Assembly: GCA_900770075.1 (NCBI GenBank)
Contig: CAAGIZ010000142.1
Location: 1 to 10,959, forward strand
Direction of reading: 5' to 3'
DNA: 10,959 nt
Origin: Spirochaetia bacterium
GTDB lineage: Bacteria > Spirochaetota > Spirochaetia > Treponematales > Treponemataceae
A program made the translations under genes and the position numbers. Of the stretch, positions 1 to 6,439 are shown in pieces. Every line of letters begins with the position of its first letter. Position 1 is the first letter of the stretch. The notes beneath the pieces were generated by a model, which had not been told where the DNA came from, did not search any database, and worked only from the letters and a program-made list of their open reading frames with translations.

Positions 1-31
1 AAGGTTCTCAATAGGATTTATTCAGTGTTTC

Positions 32-140
32 CTTAGCCCGGATTGGAGCAGCGGCAAAGCCGTTCCGAAGCGCGAGCGGAGGAATGGAGGCGCCCCGACG
101 CCGGAACTGCGCAAAGCCGGTTTGACGGAGGAGCTGCTCC
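32..140 (+). repeat. Structured intergenic repeat, copy 1
   Basis: This is a non-coding GC-rich element. Its 34-base head (32-65) recurs at 4744-4777 with two differences and, inverted, at 10856-10889 with six. It can fold as a branched structure: outer arms GGAGCAGC (45-52) and GCTGCTCC (133-140) are perfectly complementary, CGGC-AAA-GCCG (52-62) makes a hairpin, GTTCCG (62-67) pairs with CGGAAC (102-107), and GGCG-CCCCGA-CGCC (89-102) makes an inner hairpin. Copy 2 keeps the same pairings with different inner loops. It contains no plausible gene. It could be a REP-like element moved in trans, a processed RNA or a transcription-end structure; the sequence does not decide between these. The strand given is that of the head. 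Confidence 0.8.
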
Positions 141-187
141 AAAAATAAAAAATCCTGTTTTACTATGGTAAATTCCCGGCTTTTTTG

Positions 188-217
188 TTGCTAAAGGAGG
201 GAAACTTTGTTTATATT
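188..217 (+). promoter_or_regulatory. Putative sigma70-type promoter of the DUF308/EamA operon
   Basis: TTGCTA (188-193), an 18-base spacer and TATATT (212-217) resemble -35 and -10 boxes. The -10 ends six bases before the ATG at 224, so transcription would begin at or beside the start codon. An excellent Shine-Dalgarno-like AAAGGAGG (193-200) lies in the spacer. It is 23 bases from that ATG, and no ATG, GTG or TTG in the gene's frame sits at the usual distance from it, so it probably does not serve this gene. Confidence 0.4.
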
Positions 218-223
218 CTTGTT

Positions 224-811
224 ATGGATAAGAATAAATTTGTATTGTCGGTTTTAATTGCTGTTGTGGGACTTTTGATGATTCTAAATCCCGGCACTTT
301 TATCGCCTTCGCTGTAATAATGCTCGGTGCGGCTTCTGTCATTGACGGTATCTTTATAATGGTGGCAACCCGAAACCTTGTCTTAGACCCGAACTACAGG
401 CTTACTATGACAATCCGGGGAATCCTGAGCATTGCCGTTGGTGCCGTTGCCGTTATTCTTCCGCTTTTGACTGCTGCAGTTATATGGAAGATTATGGCTT
501 ACGTTCTCGGCGGCTACCTGCTTGTTTCTGCAGGGCTTGAAGTTTACGGTATTTTAAAACTCCACCGCAACGGAATAATGGTAAGACAGTCTTTAATCGA
601 AACCATAGTTCTCGTGATACTGGCCGTGGTGCTCTTTGTAATTCCTTCAAAGACTGCCGGTAACATTATCGTAAGGATTTGTGGCATCGCACTGATTGTT
701 TCGGGGCTTGTAAGCGCACTTTTGCAATGGCGGAACCGCCCCATTACTGTAGTGCCGGATTCCGTTACGGACGCCCCTGAGGGTTCTGAGACTTCCGGCG
801 TGGGAGACTAG
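224..811 (+). CDS. DUF308/HdeD-like six-helix membrane protein
   Basis: This 195-residue protein is very hydrophobic, with about six predicted membrane helices (roughly residues 5-21, 26-50, 66-84, 87-108, 122-142 and 148-168). It has short loops and a polar C-terminal tail rich in D, E, S and T. This pattern, with the N-terminal 'G...ILNPGT' turn, fits the DUF308/HdeD family of small inner-membrane proteins. HdeD is linked to acid resistance in Escherichia coli, but most family members have no known role and none is claimed here. An in-frame TTG at 185 would add 13 residues. I prefer ATG 224 because the protein then begins MDKNKF directly before helix 1 and because of the -10 box just upstream. 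It is followed after five bases by the EamA gene, so the two are probably co-transcribed. Confidence 0.75.
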   Translation: MDKNKFVLSVLIAVVGLLMILNPGTFIAFAVIMLGAASVIDGIFIMVATRNLVLDPNYRLTMTIRGILSIAVGAVAVILPLLTAAVIWKIMAYVLGGYLLVSAGLEVYGILKLHRNGIMVRQSLIETIVLVILAVVLFVIPSKTAGNIIVRICGIALIVSGLVSALLQWRNRPITVVPDSVTDAPEGSETSGVGD

Positions 812-816
812 ATTTT

Positions 817-1230
817 ATGTGGCTTTTCTTTGCCCTGAGTTCTGCAGTTTTTGCAGCCCTTACCTCAATTCTGGCAAAAATCGGAATTGAAGGCATAAAT
901 TCCACCCTGGCAACTGCCATAAGGACTTTTGTCGTGCTTTTTATGGCCTGGGGAATGGTTTTTCTGACTAATTCCCAGTCCGGGATTTTCAGGATAGATC
1001 GGCGCAGCTGGGTTTTTCTTGTTTTGTCGGGGCTGGCGACGGGGCTTTCCTGGCTTTGCTATTACAGGGCGCTGCAGCTTGGGGAGGCTTCCAAAGTGGT
1101 GCCAGTGGACAAGCTGAGCACTGTCCTTACACTCATTCTGGCATTTGTTTTTCTCCACGAAAAATTCACTGTAAAATCTCTGGTGGGTTCCGTCCTGCTT
1201 ACGGCGGGAACTTTAATCATGGTTCTTTAG
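817..1230 (+). CDS. Single-domain EamA/DMT-family transporter
   Basis: This 137-residue membrane protein matches one EamA repeat of the drug/metabolite transporter superfamily. It has five predicted helices (about residues 2-20, 33-50, 66-86, 96-114 and 118-136). The family's conserved stretch after helix 3 is present, with 'RALQLGEASKVVPVDKLS' and an 'FLHEKFT' turn before the last helix. Most EamA carriers have two such repeats and about 300 residues. A one-repeat protein would have to work as a dimer, as other half-size DMT proteins do. No frameshifted second half is visible downstream, where a terminator-like hairpin and a convergent gene follow. The ATG is five bases after the previous stop, with a weak GGGAG (802-806) ahead of it. 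The substrate cannot be read from the sequence. Confidence 0.8.
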   Translation: MWLFFALSSAVFAALTSILAKIGIEGINSTLATAIRTFVVLFMAWGMVFLTNSQSGIFRIDRRSWVFLVLSGLATGLSWLCYYRALQLGEASKVVPVDKLSTVLTLILAFVFLHEKFTVKSLVGSVLLTAGTLIMVL

Positions 1231-1287
1231 GGTTCCGCCCTCCTCCCCCCACACACAGTTCCCACCCCGGACTTGCGGGCGGGCTGA

Positions 1288-1310
1288 GCGGGATAAATTC
1301 CGCCGTTTTT
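1288..1310 (+). terminator. Possible intrinsic terminator of the DUF308/EamA operon
   Basis: GCGGGA (1288-1293) pairs with TTCCGC (1298-1303), allowing one G-T pair, around a TAAA loop. The hairpin is followed by CG and five T. The stem is short. The T run overlaps the stop codon of the convergent gene at 1309-1311, so the two transcription units meet with no spare sequence. Confidence 0.4.
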
Positions 1311-3396
1311 AAGAATTTTCGGTCTGTTTTTTTGCTGCTGCCTTTACGTTTTCTGCAAAAAGCCTGTTCTGATCGTTGCGGACAGGCACGCTGAATACAG
1401 GTCCGCCGTCTTTTTCCGAAATGCGGTATATGCTTTCCGAGCCACTGGAATAGGCGGGGCTTTCCTGATTGTTTATCCACCAGTCCAGCACGCTGACTAT
1501 GCACATGGCGTATTTTATAAGGTTTGCATTTGTTGCCGCACTTTCCCGGTTTTTTCTGCCCAAAAGAACGTCCAGCCTTTTTGAAACGGGGTTTGGAATG
1601 TCAAATTCGTATTTTTCCCATGGGTTTGAAATGCCCAGAACAGGACCTTTTGACGGTGCCTGCCTGTCAATCTCTCTGGAAAGCGAAGTAAGGATCTGGC
1701 GCAAAAAGTCGGTGCGCATGCAGAGAGGCATGTACTTGTCTTCGTTTACAGGCTTTTCCAAAAGAAGCTGTTCAAACTCGTAATGGGGAAGAAAATTGTA
1801 TTTTGTCTGCCATAAAATCGAAGTCAGAAGTTTTTTTCCGAACAGGGAATTTTTAAAATCACTCTGGGAATACTGCTGGTTTACAAAATCGCACAGTTCC
1901 CCGCTGTATTTTTTTTCAAAAAGCTCTTCCCTGTAAACCGTCCACTCGTTCAGGGCAAGGGAAAGCTTGTCCGTTCTTTTTTTGTTTTTTATCTGGGTTC
2001 CGTCATCTTCTTCCGTAAAGACTATGTTGCGGCAACCCTGAAAAAGGTCTTCGATTATTTTTAAAAGGGTAACCACAACCTGCATGGGGTTTTGCGGGCT
2101 TAAAATGTTGTAGCCGTCCCGAAACTCGTAAATCGGCTGAAAATACGGGTAGAGGTCGGGCATGGTTTCCAGTTTTGAAAAACCTGCATCCGGGAAAAGC
2201 CTTTCCAAAAGTTTTATTCCCGCATCTACAACTTCCGTCTTTTTTCCCCGCTGGAATTCCGGGCTGTTTTTTTTGCGCTCTTCTTCCTTCTGCTTGCGTT
2301 CTTCTTCTGCTTTTTGCCGGGTAATATTGGGGTCTTCTTTTTTTTCGGGGAGAATTATGTCAAATTTTGAAATTCCCAGAAAAGCCAGGATGTTTGCCGT
2401 TTCTGCCGTAAAAAATGCAGGAAAATGTTCGAATTTCGGGCTGCACAACCGCATCAAAAGAGGGTACATTCCCCTTATGATTTTCGTATAAATGTAAAGC
2501 CACTCCGTTATACCCTGTTTTGAAAGCATGACCAGTTTTTGCTGGTCGGATTTAGGATATTTTACCAGGTCGCTGTAAATTTCCTTAAAAAAAGCGGGAA
2601 TTGAATTTTCTCCGATGTAATAGATTTTGAGCAAATCCCTGTAAAAAGTCTTTACAACCTGAGATGTCATGGCAACTGTAACTTCGCCGGGATGCTCCTG
2701 AAGTTCCAGTACAAGGAATTTCAGGCTTTTCATAGTCCAGCTGCCCACGGTACGCAAAAACTTAAATTTCGTTTCCTGACTGCTGACAATCTTGGACTTG
2801 TAGCTTTCGGGGCTTATCTGAATAAGGGATTTTACGGCGGTGATAAAACTCTGGTAGTGGTCAAGGTGATTTTTCAGTTCGTAGGAGATGTAGTCCGGGC
2901 GCAAGACTTCCGTTCCGTTTTTCTTAAAATAGCGGACAAAGTTAAAAATACCGAAATTGGGCTTTATCTTGTAGTCTTCGCTCATCATAAGCTTGTCCAT
3001 AAGGCTGCGCTCTTTTGCAGGAATTTCTGGAAGTCCGTTTTCTTCCACCCTGCGGGCAGTCTTTGGAACATAGCCGTATTTGTCCCCTTTTTTTACGTCC
3101 TGAGCAGAAGGCGATTTTTTTGCCGGAGAAGAAGCGGTTGAGGCAGAACTTTCTGCCATGGCTGCCACATCCGATGCCGTTTTTCCTTTTGCCCGGTGGG
3201 AATAGTGCCGGTCTTTCTGGGGAAAAGCCGAATAGTCTATGGGGGCGGATTTTTCCTGCAGGATTTCTCCACCCAGGAGTTTTGTCATTCTGGCGGCTTC
3301 TTCCTTGTCGATGGGACCGATTGCCTTTCTTGTGGCATCCAAAGTTCCCGGTTCCCAGGACTGTTCTATTTTTTTTGAACCAAAATCGTCGTTCAT
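1309..3396 (-). CDS. Large hypothetical cytoplasmic protein (695 residues)
   Basis: I do not recognise a characterised function. The protein has no signal peptide and no membrane helix. Residues 1-150 are polar and low-complexity (S, A, K and P rich), probably disordered. From about residue 155 it looks globular and mostly helical, with many aromatic and basic residues. A charged K/E/R/Q-rich stretch at about 352-388, likely a coiled-coil or linker, splits the globular part in two. The composition resembles large hypothetical proteins conserved in treponemes (possibly DUF5312), but that is from memory and unchecked. The ATG at 3396 is preceded on the - strand by GGTGGAG (3405-3411 on +) at normal Shine-Dalgarno spacing. 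It lies 40 bases after the DUF2804 stop on the same strand, suggesting one operon. Confidence 0.75.
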   Translation of the reverse strand: MNDDFGSKKIEQSWEPGTLDATRKAIGPIDKEEAARMTKLLGGEILQEKSAPIDYSAFPQKDRHYSHRAKGKTASDVAAMAESSASTASSPAKKSPSAQDVKKGDKYGYVPKTARRVEENGLPEIPAKERSLMDKLMMSEDYKIKPNFGIFNFVRYFKKNGTEVLRPDYISYELKNHLDHYQSFITAVKSLIQISPESYKSKIVSSQETKFKFLRTVGSWTMKSLKFLVLELQEHPGEVTVAMTSQVVKTFYRDLLKIYYIGENSIPAFFKEIYSDLVKYPKSDQQKLVMLSKQGITEWLYIYTKIIRGMYPLLMRLCSPKFEHFPAFFTAETANILAFLGISKFDIILPEKKEDPNITRQKAEEERKQKEEERKKNSPEFQRGKKTEVVDAGIKLLERLFPDAGFSKLETMPDLYPYFQPIYEFRDGYNILSPQNPMQVVVTLLKIIEDLFQGCRNIVFTEEDDGTQIKNKKRTDKLSLALNEWTVYREELFEKKYSGELCDFVNQQYSQSDFKNSLFGKKLLTSILWQTKYNFLPHYEFEQLLLEKPVNEDKYMPLCMRTDFLRQILTSLSREIDRQAPSKGPVLGISNPWEKYEFDIPNPVSKRLDVLLGRKNRESAATNANLIKYAMCIVSVLDWWINNQESPAYSSGSESIYRISEKDGGPVFSVPVRNDQNRLFAENVKAAAKKQTENS

Positions 3397-3436
3397 GTTT
3401 TTGTCTCCACCCTGAAGTTTTTAGAGGTTCCCTTTA

Positions 3437-4507
3437 CTAAACCCGAAGCAGCTGTTCTCTGGCAACTCCGCAGAAACCGCTCAGTTTTATGTCTTCGCCG
3501 TCTTTGGTTTTTAAAACTCCCTCAAATTTTCCGTAAAGGTTTTGAATTACGATTTTAAACGCAAAAAGGCTCAGTTCCCGGCTGATTTTTGAAACAGGCT
3601 CAAAGGTAAGGTCTACCATGTTCTCTGTGTCCTGAATTATCCATTTTTTGCTAAGACCAAAAGGCTGGGTCATCTTTACCGGCGGAAGTGTGGTGCACAC
3701 ACCGTCCACAAAAAGCACGTTTTGGTTTACGGCTTCCTGCAAAGACTGGGAATCCAGCAAGTTGTTCAGGGAAAAAGAAACGCTCTTTCCGTTAAAATCC
3801 CCGGAAGCAAAGATTTTCTGTTCCTGGGTTCTGTAGCCGTAATAAGCCCTTTTTATGGAAAAGCAGGAAGTTTCGTTTTCTACGTTGATAACCTGACCTG
3901 CCGTCTTTTTTGTCCTGCCTATGGTAAGGGTTCCCCGGAGTTTTTGCGTGGTCAGATAGGAAGCGCAGCAACGGCGGCGGGATTTTATGGGAACGCAGTG
4001 GGTAACTTCGCCGGAAGCAGGGTCGGAAAAATGCCCCGTAAGGGCAGCCTGAAGGGAGGGGCTGACAGAGGAGCCTTTCAGGTTGAATATGATTGAAATT
4101 CTGTCCCGCTTGTGATCCCAGCTTATGCGCACGTAGCGGCGGGAATTAAAGCTGGCACAAAACCCCTGTTCAAGGTTGTGGGGAATGAACCGGTGCCTTG
4201 GTCCCATAAGGTTTTTATAGGTGTATTTTCTGCCGGTTTCCCTGTTCCAGAGGTCTATCTCCACAAGACCGAAAATTTTGTTGTCAAAAAAACTGATTAA
4301 GCCCTGATAAGAACCTGCGTTAAAAGTGAATAGAAGTGAACTTTTTATGCGGAAGTTTGAAATAAAAACAGGAAGCGGCACCCCGCCAAAAGGCGAATGT
4401 AACCCCCGGATATCCAGCCGGGAAACATGCCCCGAAAAAGTACCAAAAAGCGCCTTGCCGTTTTTTACCAGCGCAGGGGGCGGTTCAACCATTTGTCTGA
4501 AATACAT
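3437..4507 (-). CDS. DUF2804 family protein
   Basis: This 356-residue soluble protein is rich in beta-forming and aromatic segments. It matches my memory of DUF2804: an N-terminal 'G.A.FGTFSG', a middle block 'LVEIDLWNRETGRKYTYKNLMGP' and a C-terminal 'LYGKFEGVLKTKDGEDIKLSGFCGVAREQ' ending a few residues before the stop. Its biochemical role is unknown to me. The frame is open to ATG 4570, but a TATAAT/TTGCAA promoter (4514-4542) lies inside that extension. I therefore start at ATG 4507, six bases after the -10. ATG 4492 is the other candidate, and neither has a Shine-Dalgarno sequence. The 695-residue gene follows 40 bases downstream. The upstream side diverges from the SRP RNA gene. Confidence 0.75.
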   Translation of the reverse strand: MYFRQMVEPPPALVKNGKALFGTFSGHVSRLDIRGLHSPFGGVPLPVFISNFRIKSSLLFTFNAGSYQGLISFFDNKIFGLVEIDLWNRETGRKYTYKNLMGPRHRFIPHNLEQGFCASFNSRRYVRISWDHKRDRISIIFNLKGSSVSPSLQAALTGHFSDPASGEVTHCVPIKSRRRCCASYLTTQKLRGTLTIGRTKKTAGQVINVENETSCFSIKRAYYGYRTQEQKIFASGDFNGKSVSFSLNNLLDSQSLQEAVNQNVLFVDGVCTTLPPVKMTQPFGLSKKWIIQDTENMVDLTFEPVSKISRELSLFAFKIVIQNLYGKFEGVLKTKDGEDIKLSGFCGVAREQLLRV

Positions 4508-4513
4508 TCTGTA

Positions 4514-4542
4514 ATTATACAGGCACTCTCTAAAAATTGCAA
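4514..4542 (-). promoter_or_regulatory. Promoter of the DUF2804 operon
   Basis: On the - strand, TTGCAA (4542-4537), a 17-base spacer and a perfect TATAAT (4519-4514) form a good sigma70-type promoter. The six bases TACAGA separate the -10 from ATG at 4507, so the predicted transcript starts at the start codon. Confidence 0.6.
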
Positions 4543-4570
4543 TTTTTGATAAAACGATGTTTTCAAACAA

Positions 4571-4597
4571 TTTGCAAACAGTTGTTTTGCAAACAAC
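4571..4597. promoter_or_regulatory. Possible operator: palindrome with repeated TTTGCAAACA
   Basis: GTTGTTT (4581-4587) and AAACAAC (4591-4597) are a perfect seven-base inverted repeat around TGC. TTTGCAAACA occurs at 4571-4580 and again at 4586-4595, so the two copies are offset by 15 bases. The site lies between two divergent transcription units, 28 bases behind the -35 of the DUF2804 promoter and about 40 bases before the SRP RNA. A dimeric repressor or activator site is plausible, and the regulator is unknown. Confidence 0.35.
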
Positions 4598-4635
4598 TTG
4601 ATTTTTATGGGGTTATATGGTAAGTTTTTTCTATT

Positions 4636-4733
4636 GCCAGGATCTAGCAAAGGCGGCTTTTAGCACCGTGTCAGAGGGGGAACCCAGCAGCACACTTTCT
4701 GCCGTCTTGTGTATAGACACCCTGGCTTTTTTT
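4636..4733 (+). ncRNA. Small bacterial signal recognition particle RNA (4.5S RNA) with its terminator
   Basis: This RNA pairs with the Ffh protein to target membrane and exported proteins to the Sec machinery. The diagnostic domain IV is present: GTG (4668-4670), then TCAG (4671-4674), GGG-GGAA-CCC (4676-4685, a GGAA tetraloop), AGCAG (4686-4690) and closing CAC (4691-4693). This matches the E. coli pattern UCAG-stem-GGAA-stem-AGCAGC. Further helices agree with one long hairpin: GGCGGC (4652-4657) with GCCGTC (4701-4706), TCTA (4643-4646) with TAGA (4714-4717), and GCCAGG (4636-4641) with CCTGGC (4721-4726). Seven T (4727-4733) follow as the terminator. About 91 bases of mature RNA fits the small type lacking the Alu domain. 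The exact 5' end is uncertain by a few bases. Confidence 0.85.
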
Positions 4734-4743
4734 GTCTTTAAAA

Positions 4744-4866
4744 CTTAGCCCCGATTGGAGCAGCGGCGAAGCCGTTCCGAAGCGGGGTGAAGCTTGCTTC
4801 AGTCCGCGGAGGAATGGAGCGCAAAGCGGAACTGCGCAAAGCGGGTTTGATGGCTAGATGCGCTCC
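4744..4866 (+). repeat. Structured intergenic repeat, copy 2
   Basis: The head (4744-4777) matches copy 1 at 32 of 34 positions. The element begins 10 bases after the SRP RNA terminator and ends 25 bases before the pyrC stop. The fold is kept: CGGC-GAA-GCCG, GTTCCG (4774-4779) with CGGAAC (4827-4832), and outer GGAGC (4757-4761) with GCTCC (4862-4866). The variable inner part differs, since here it holds an extra perfect hairpin TGAAGC-TT-GCTTCA (4788-4801) absent from copy 1. The conserved segments GCGGAGGAATGGAG and GGAACTGCGCAAAGC are shared. It lies between two convergent genes, a common place for REP-like elements. Confidence 0.8.
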
Positions 4867-4891
4867 ATAAAAGCAAAAATCAATCAGTTTT

Positions 4892-6319
4892 TTAATTTTT
4901 CAGTGAATAAACCTGCTGTCCGAGGAAAAATGTGGCGTGCACCCGGCCGATCAGTTTTTGACCTTCAAAAGGGGTGGATTTGCCCTTGCTGTAAAAATTT
5001 TCGGGGGTGGCTGTCCACTGCTCGTCGGGGTTTACAAGAACGAGGTTGGCTTCAAAGTCCGGTGCCAGTTTGCCGGAATTGAGTTTTAAGATTTTTGACG
5101 GATTTTCTGACATAAGCTGGCTCAGTCTGCTCAGGCTGAGACCTTCCCGCTTTACGAGAACCGTGTTGCACACTGCAAAGGAAGTTTCCAGACCGGTAAA
5201 TCCGGGGCTTCCGGCGGCCTTGTCCTGCTGGGTGTGGGGTGCGTGGTCGGTGGAAATTACATCAACCGTGCCGTCTTTTATGGCGGCAATAAGGGCTGTG
5301 CGGTCTTCTTCTGACCGGAGCGGAGGATTTACCAGTGCCCTCAGATACGGTGCGTCTGTGCCTGCAAGCCCGATGTGATGAGGGGTAACTTCTACGGTGC
5401 AGTCAAATCCGTCGGGGGTTTTTCCTGCTTTTTTGAGAACTTTTGCCCGGCGGACTGCGTCCATGCTGACGGCGGTTGAACAGTGGCAGACGTGTATGTG
5501 GCAGCCGGCAGTCTTGGCAACTTCGATATTGCGCTCTGTGGCAGCATCTTCTGCCAGTGCCAAAAGCCGGTTTGCGGCGCTAAGGCAGCCGTCAATTTCA
5601 AAATTCACGGAATCGGGCACTCCTTCCACTGTGGCATTTACCTTTCCTGCAGGAATTCCGTAATTTTCCATGAATTTTAGCGCACGCTGACGGTAAGGTC
5701 TTGCTGCTGTAGCCAGATAGGGGTCTTCGCAATGGCAGGCAACGATTATGCTGTTTTTTCTGGCGGCTTTCATGCCTTCAAGCATTACGGCGGAATTTGC
5801 TACTTCCCGGCCATCTTCGCTTATTACGGGGAATTCTTCCACGGAGAGTTTTGATATTTCAGAGGTGTCTTCCCCTCCAAAGTTTTTTGTTATGCTTACT
5901 GTCTGAAAAACTCTGGCAAGTTTTTTTTCTGCGGCTTCGCTCATTATCTGGCGGGCCAGTTTTGCGCTGGAAACTACAGGGGCTGTGTTGGGCATGGTTA
6001 CGACTGTTCCAAAACCTCCTGCAGCGGCGGCCCTTAAACCAGAATCCAGGTCTTCTTTCTGGGTCTGCCCCGGATAGCGGAAGTGGACGTGCATATCTAC
6101 AAATGACGGCATGAGAACCAGACCGCCGGCATCAAAAAATTCCACCGGCTCTTCAAGTTTTCCAAGTGAAGAAGCGGCAAGACGGGCACTTTCCTGGTCT
6201 TTTATCTGCCCCAGCAAAACGCCGGAAATTTTTCCGTTTTTGACTACCAGTGAACCGGAACTTTCTATTGAAGAATCTGTAAGAAGTGCGTTGTAAATTA
6301 TAAGGGTTTTGTTTTCCAT
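4892..6319 (-). CDS. pyrC: Dihydroorotase, class I
   Basis: This zinc amidohydrolase cyclises N-carbamoyl-L-aspartate to dihydroorotate, step 3 of UMP synthesis, in the cytoplasm. In its 475 residues the metal and catalytic motifs are intact: DMHVH (H77, H79) followed by RYPGQTQKED, SEDG (D169, the position of the bridging aspartate in class I enzymes without a carboxylated lysine), ACHCED (H196), HIHVCHCST (H274, H276, H279), NPPLR (331-335) and STDHAPH (catalytic D358). It is about 40 residues longer than usual, partly from an extra segment near residues 38-60 before the first metal motif. ATG 6319 has AGAGGT about 13 bases upstream, a rather long spacing. It is the third gene of the cluster, separated from pyrI by 115 bases with a hairpin, so it may be partly uncoupled from pyrBI. 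Confidence 0.93.
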   Translation of the reverse strand: MENKTLIIYNALLTDSSIESSGSLVVKNGKISGVLLGQIKDQESARLAASSLGKLEEPVEFFDAGGLVLMPSFVDMHVHFRYPGQTQKEDLDSGLRAAAAGGFGTVVTMPNTAPVVSSAKLARQIMSEAAEKKLARVFQTVSITKNFGGEDTSEISKLSVEEFPVISEDGREVANSAVMLEGMKAARKNSIIVACHCEDPYLATAARPYRQRALKFMENYGIPAGKVNATVEGVPDSVNFEIDGCLSAANRLLALAEDAATERNIEVAKTAGCHIHVCHCSTAVSMDAVRRAKVLKKAGKTPDGFDCTVEVTPHHIGLAGTDAPYLRALVNPPLRSEEDRTALIAAIKDGTVDVISTDHAPHTQQDKAAGSPGFTGLETSFAVCNTVLVKREGLSLSRLSQLMSENPSKILKLNSGKLAPDFEANLVLVNPDEQWTATPENFYSKGKSTPFEGQKLIGRVHATFFLGQQVYSLKN

Positions 6320-6399
6320 TTTATCTATTTTGACCTCTGAAAATTAAAAAGTTACCTCTAAAACTAAAAACCTGCAAAAATCTGCCTTACTTAAAAACT

Positions 6400-6439
6400 G
6401 ATAAAAACCGCCGAAAGTGATTTTTTGGGTGGTTTTATC
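6400..6439 (-). terminator. Hairpin at the end of pyrI: possible terminator or attenuator before pyrC
   Basis: On the - strand GATAAAACCACC (6439-6428) faces GGCGGTTTTTATC (6412-6400), pairing with one mismatch and one extra T. The second arm is T-rich, so it can act as a weak intrinsic terminator. The pyrI stop codon (6437-6435) lies inside the first arm, so ribosomes finishing pyrI would disturb the hairpin. It may lower pyrC transcription or protect the pyrBI 3' end. Confidence 0.4.

Noticed and set aside
817..1230. EamA gene as a truncated pseudogene of a two-repeat transporter
   Set aside because: The frame is intact, covers one whole repeat with five helices and ends before a terminator-like hairpin. 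Half-size DMT proteins are a known natural form.
3015..3440. 141-codon + strand frame opposite the 695-residue gene
   Set aside because: Its composition is that of an antisense shadow over a region encoding low-complexity protein, and no start signals are present.
4465..4650. 61-codon - strand frame over the DUF2804 promoter and SRP RNA
   Set aside because: It overlaps the SRP RNA 5' arm and the start of the DUF2804 gene and has low-complexity content. It is better explained as chance.
6320..6434. Separate promoter for pyrC
   Set aside because: CAAAAT seven bases before the ATG is -10-like, but no -35 fits and a GAGGT ribosome site is present. The support is too weak to list.
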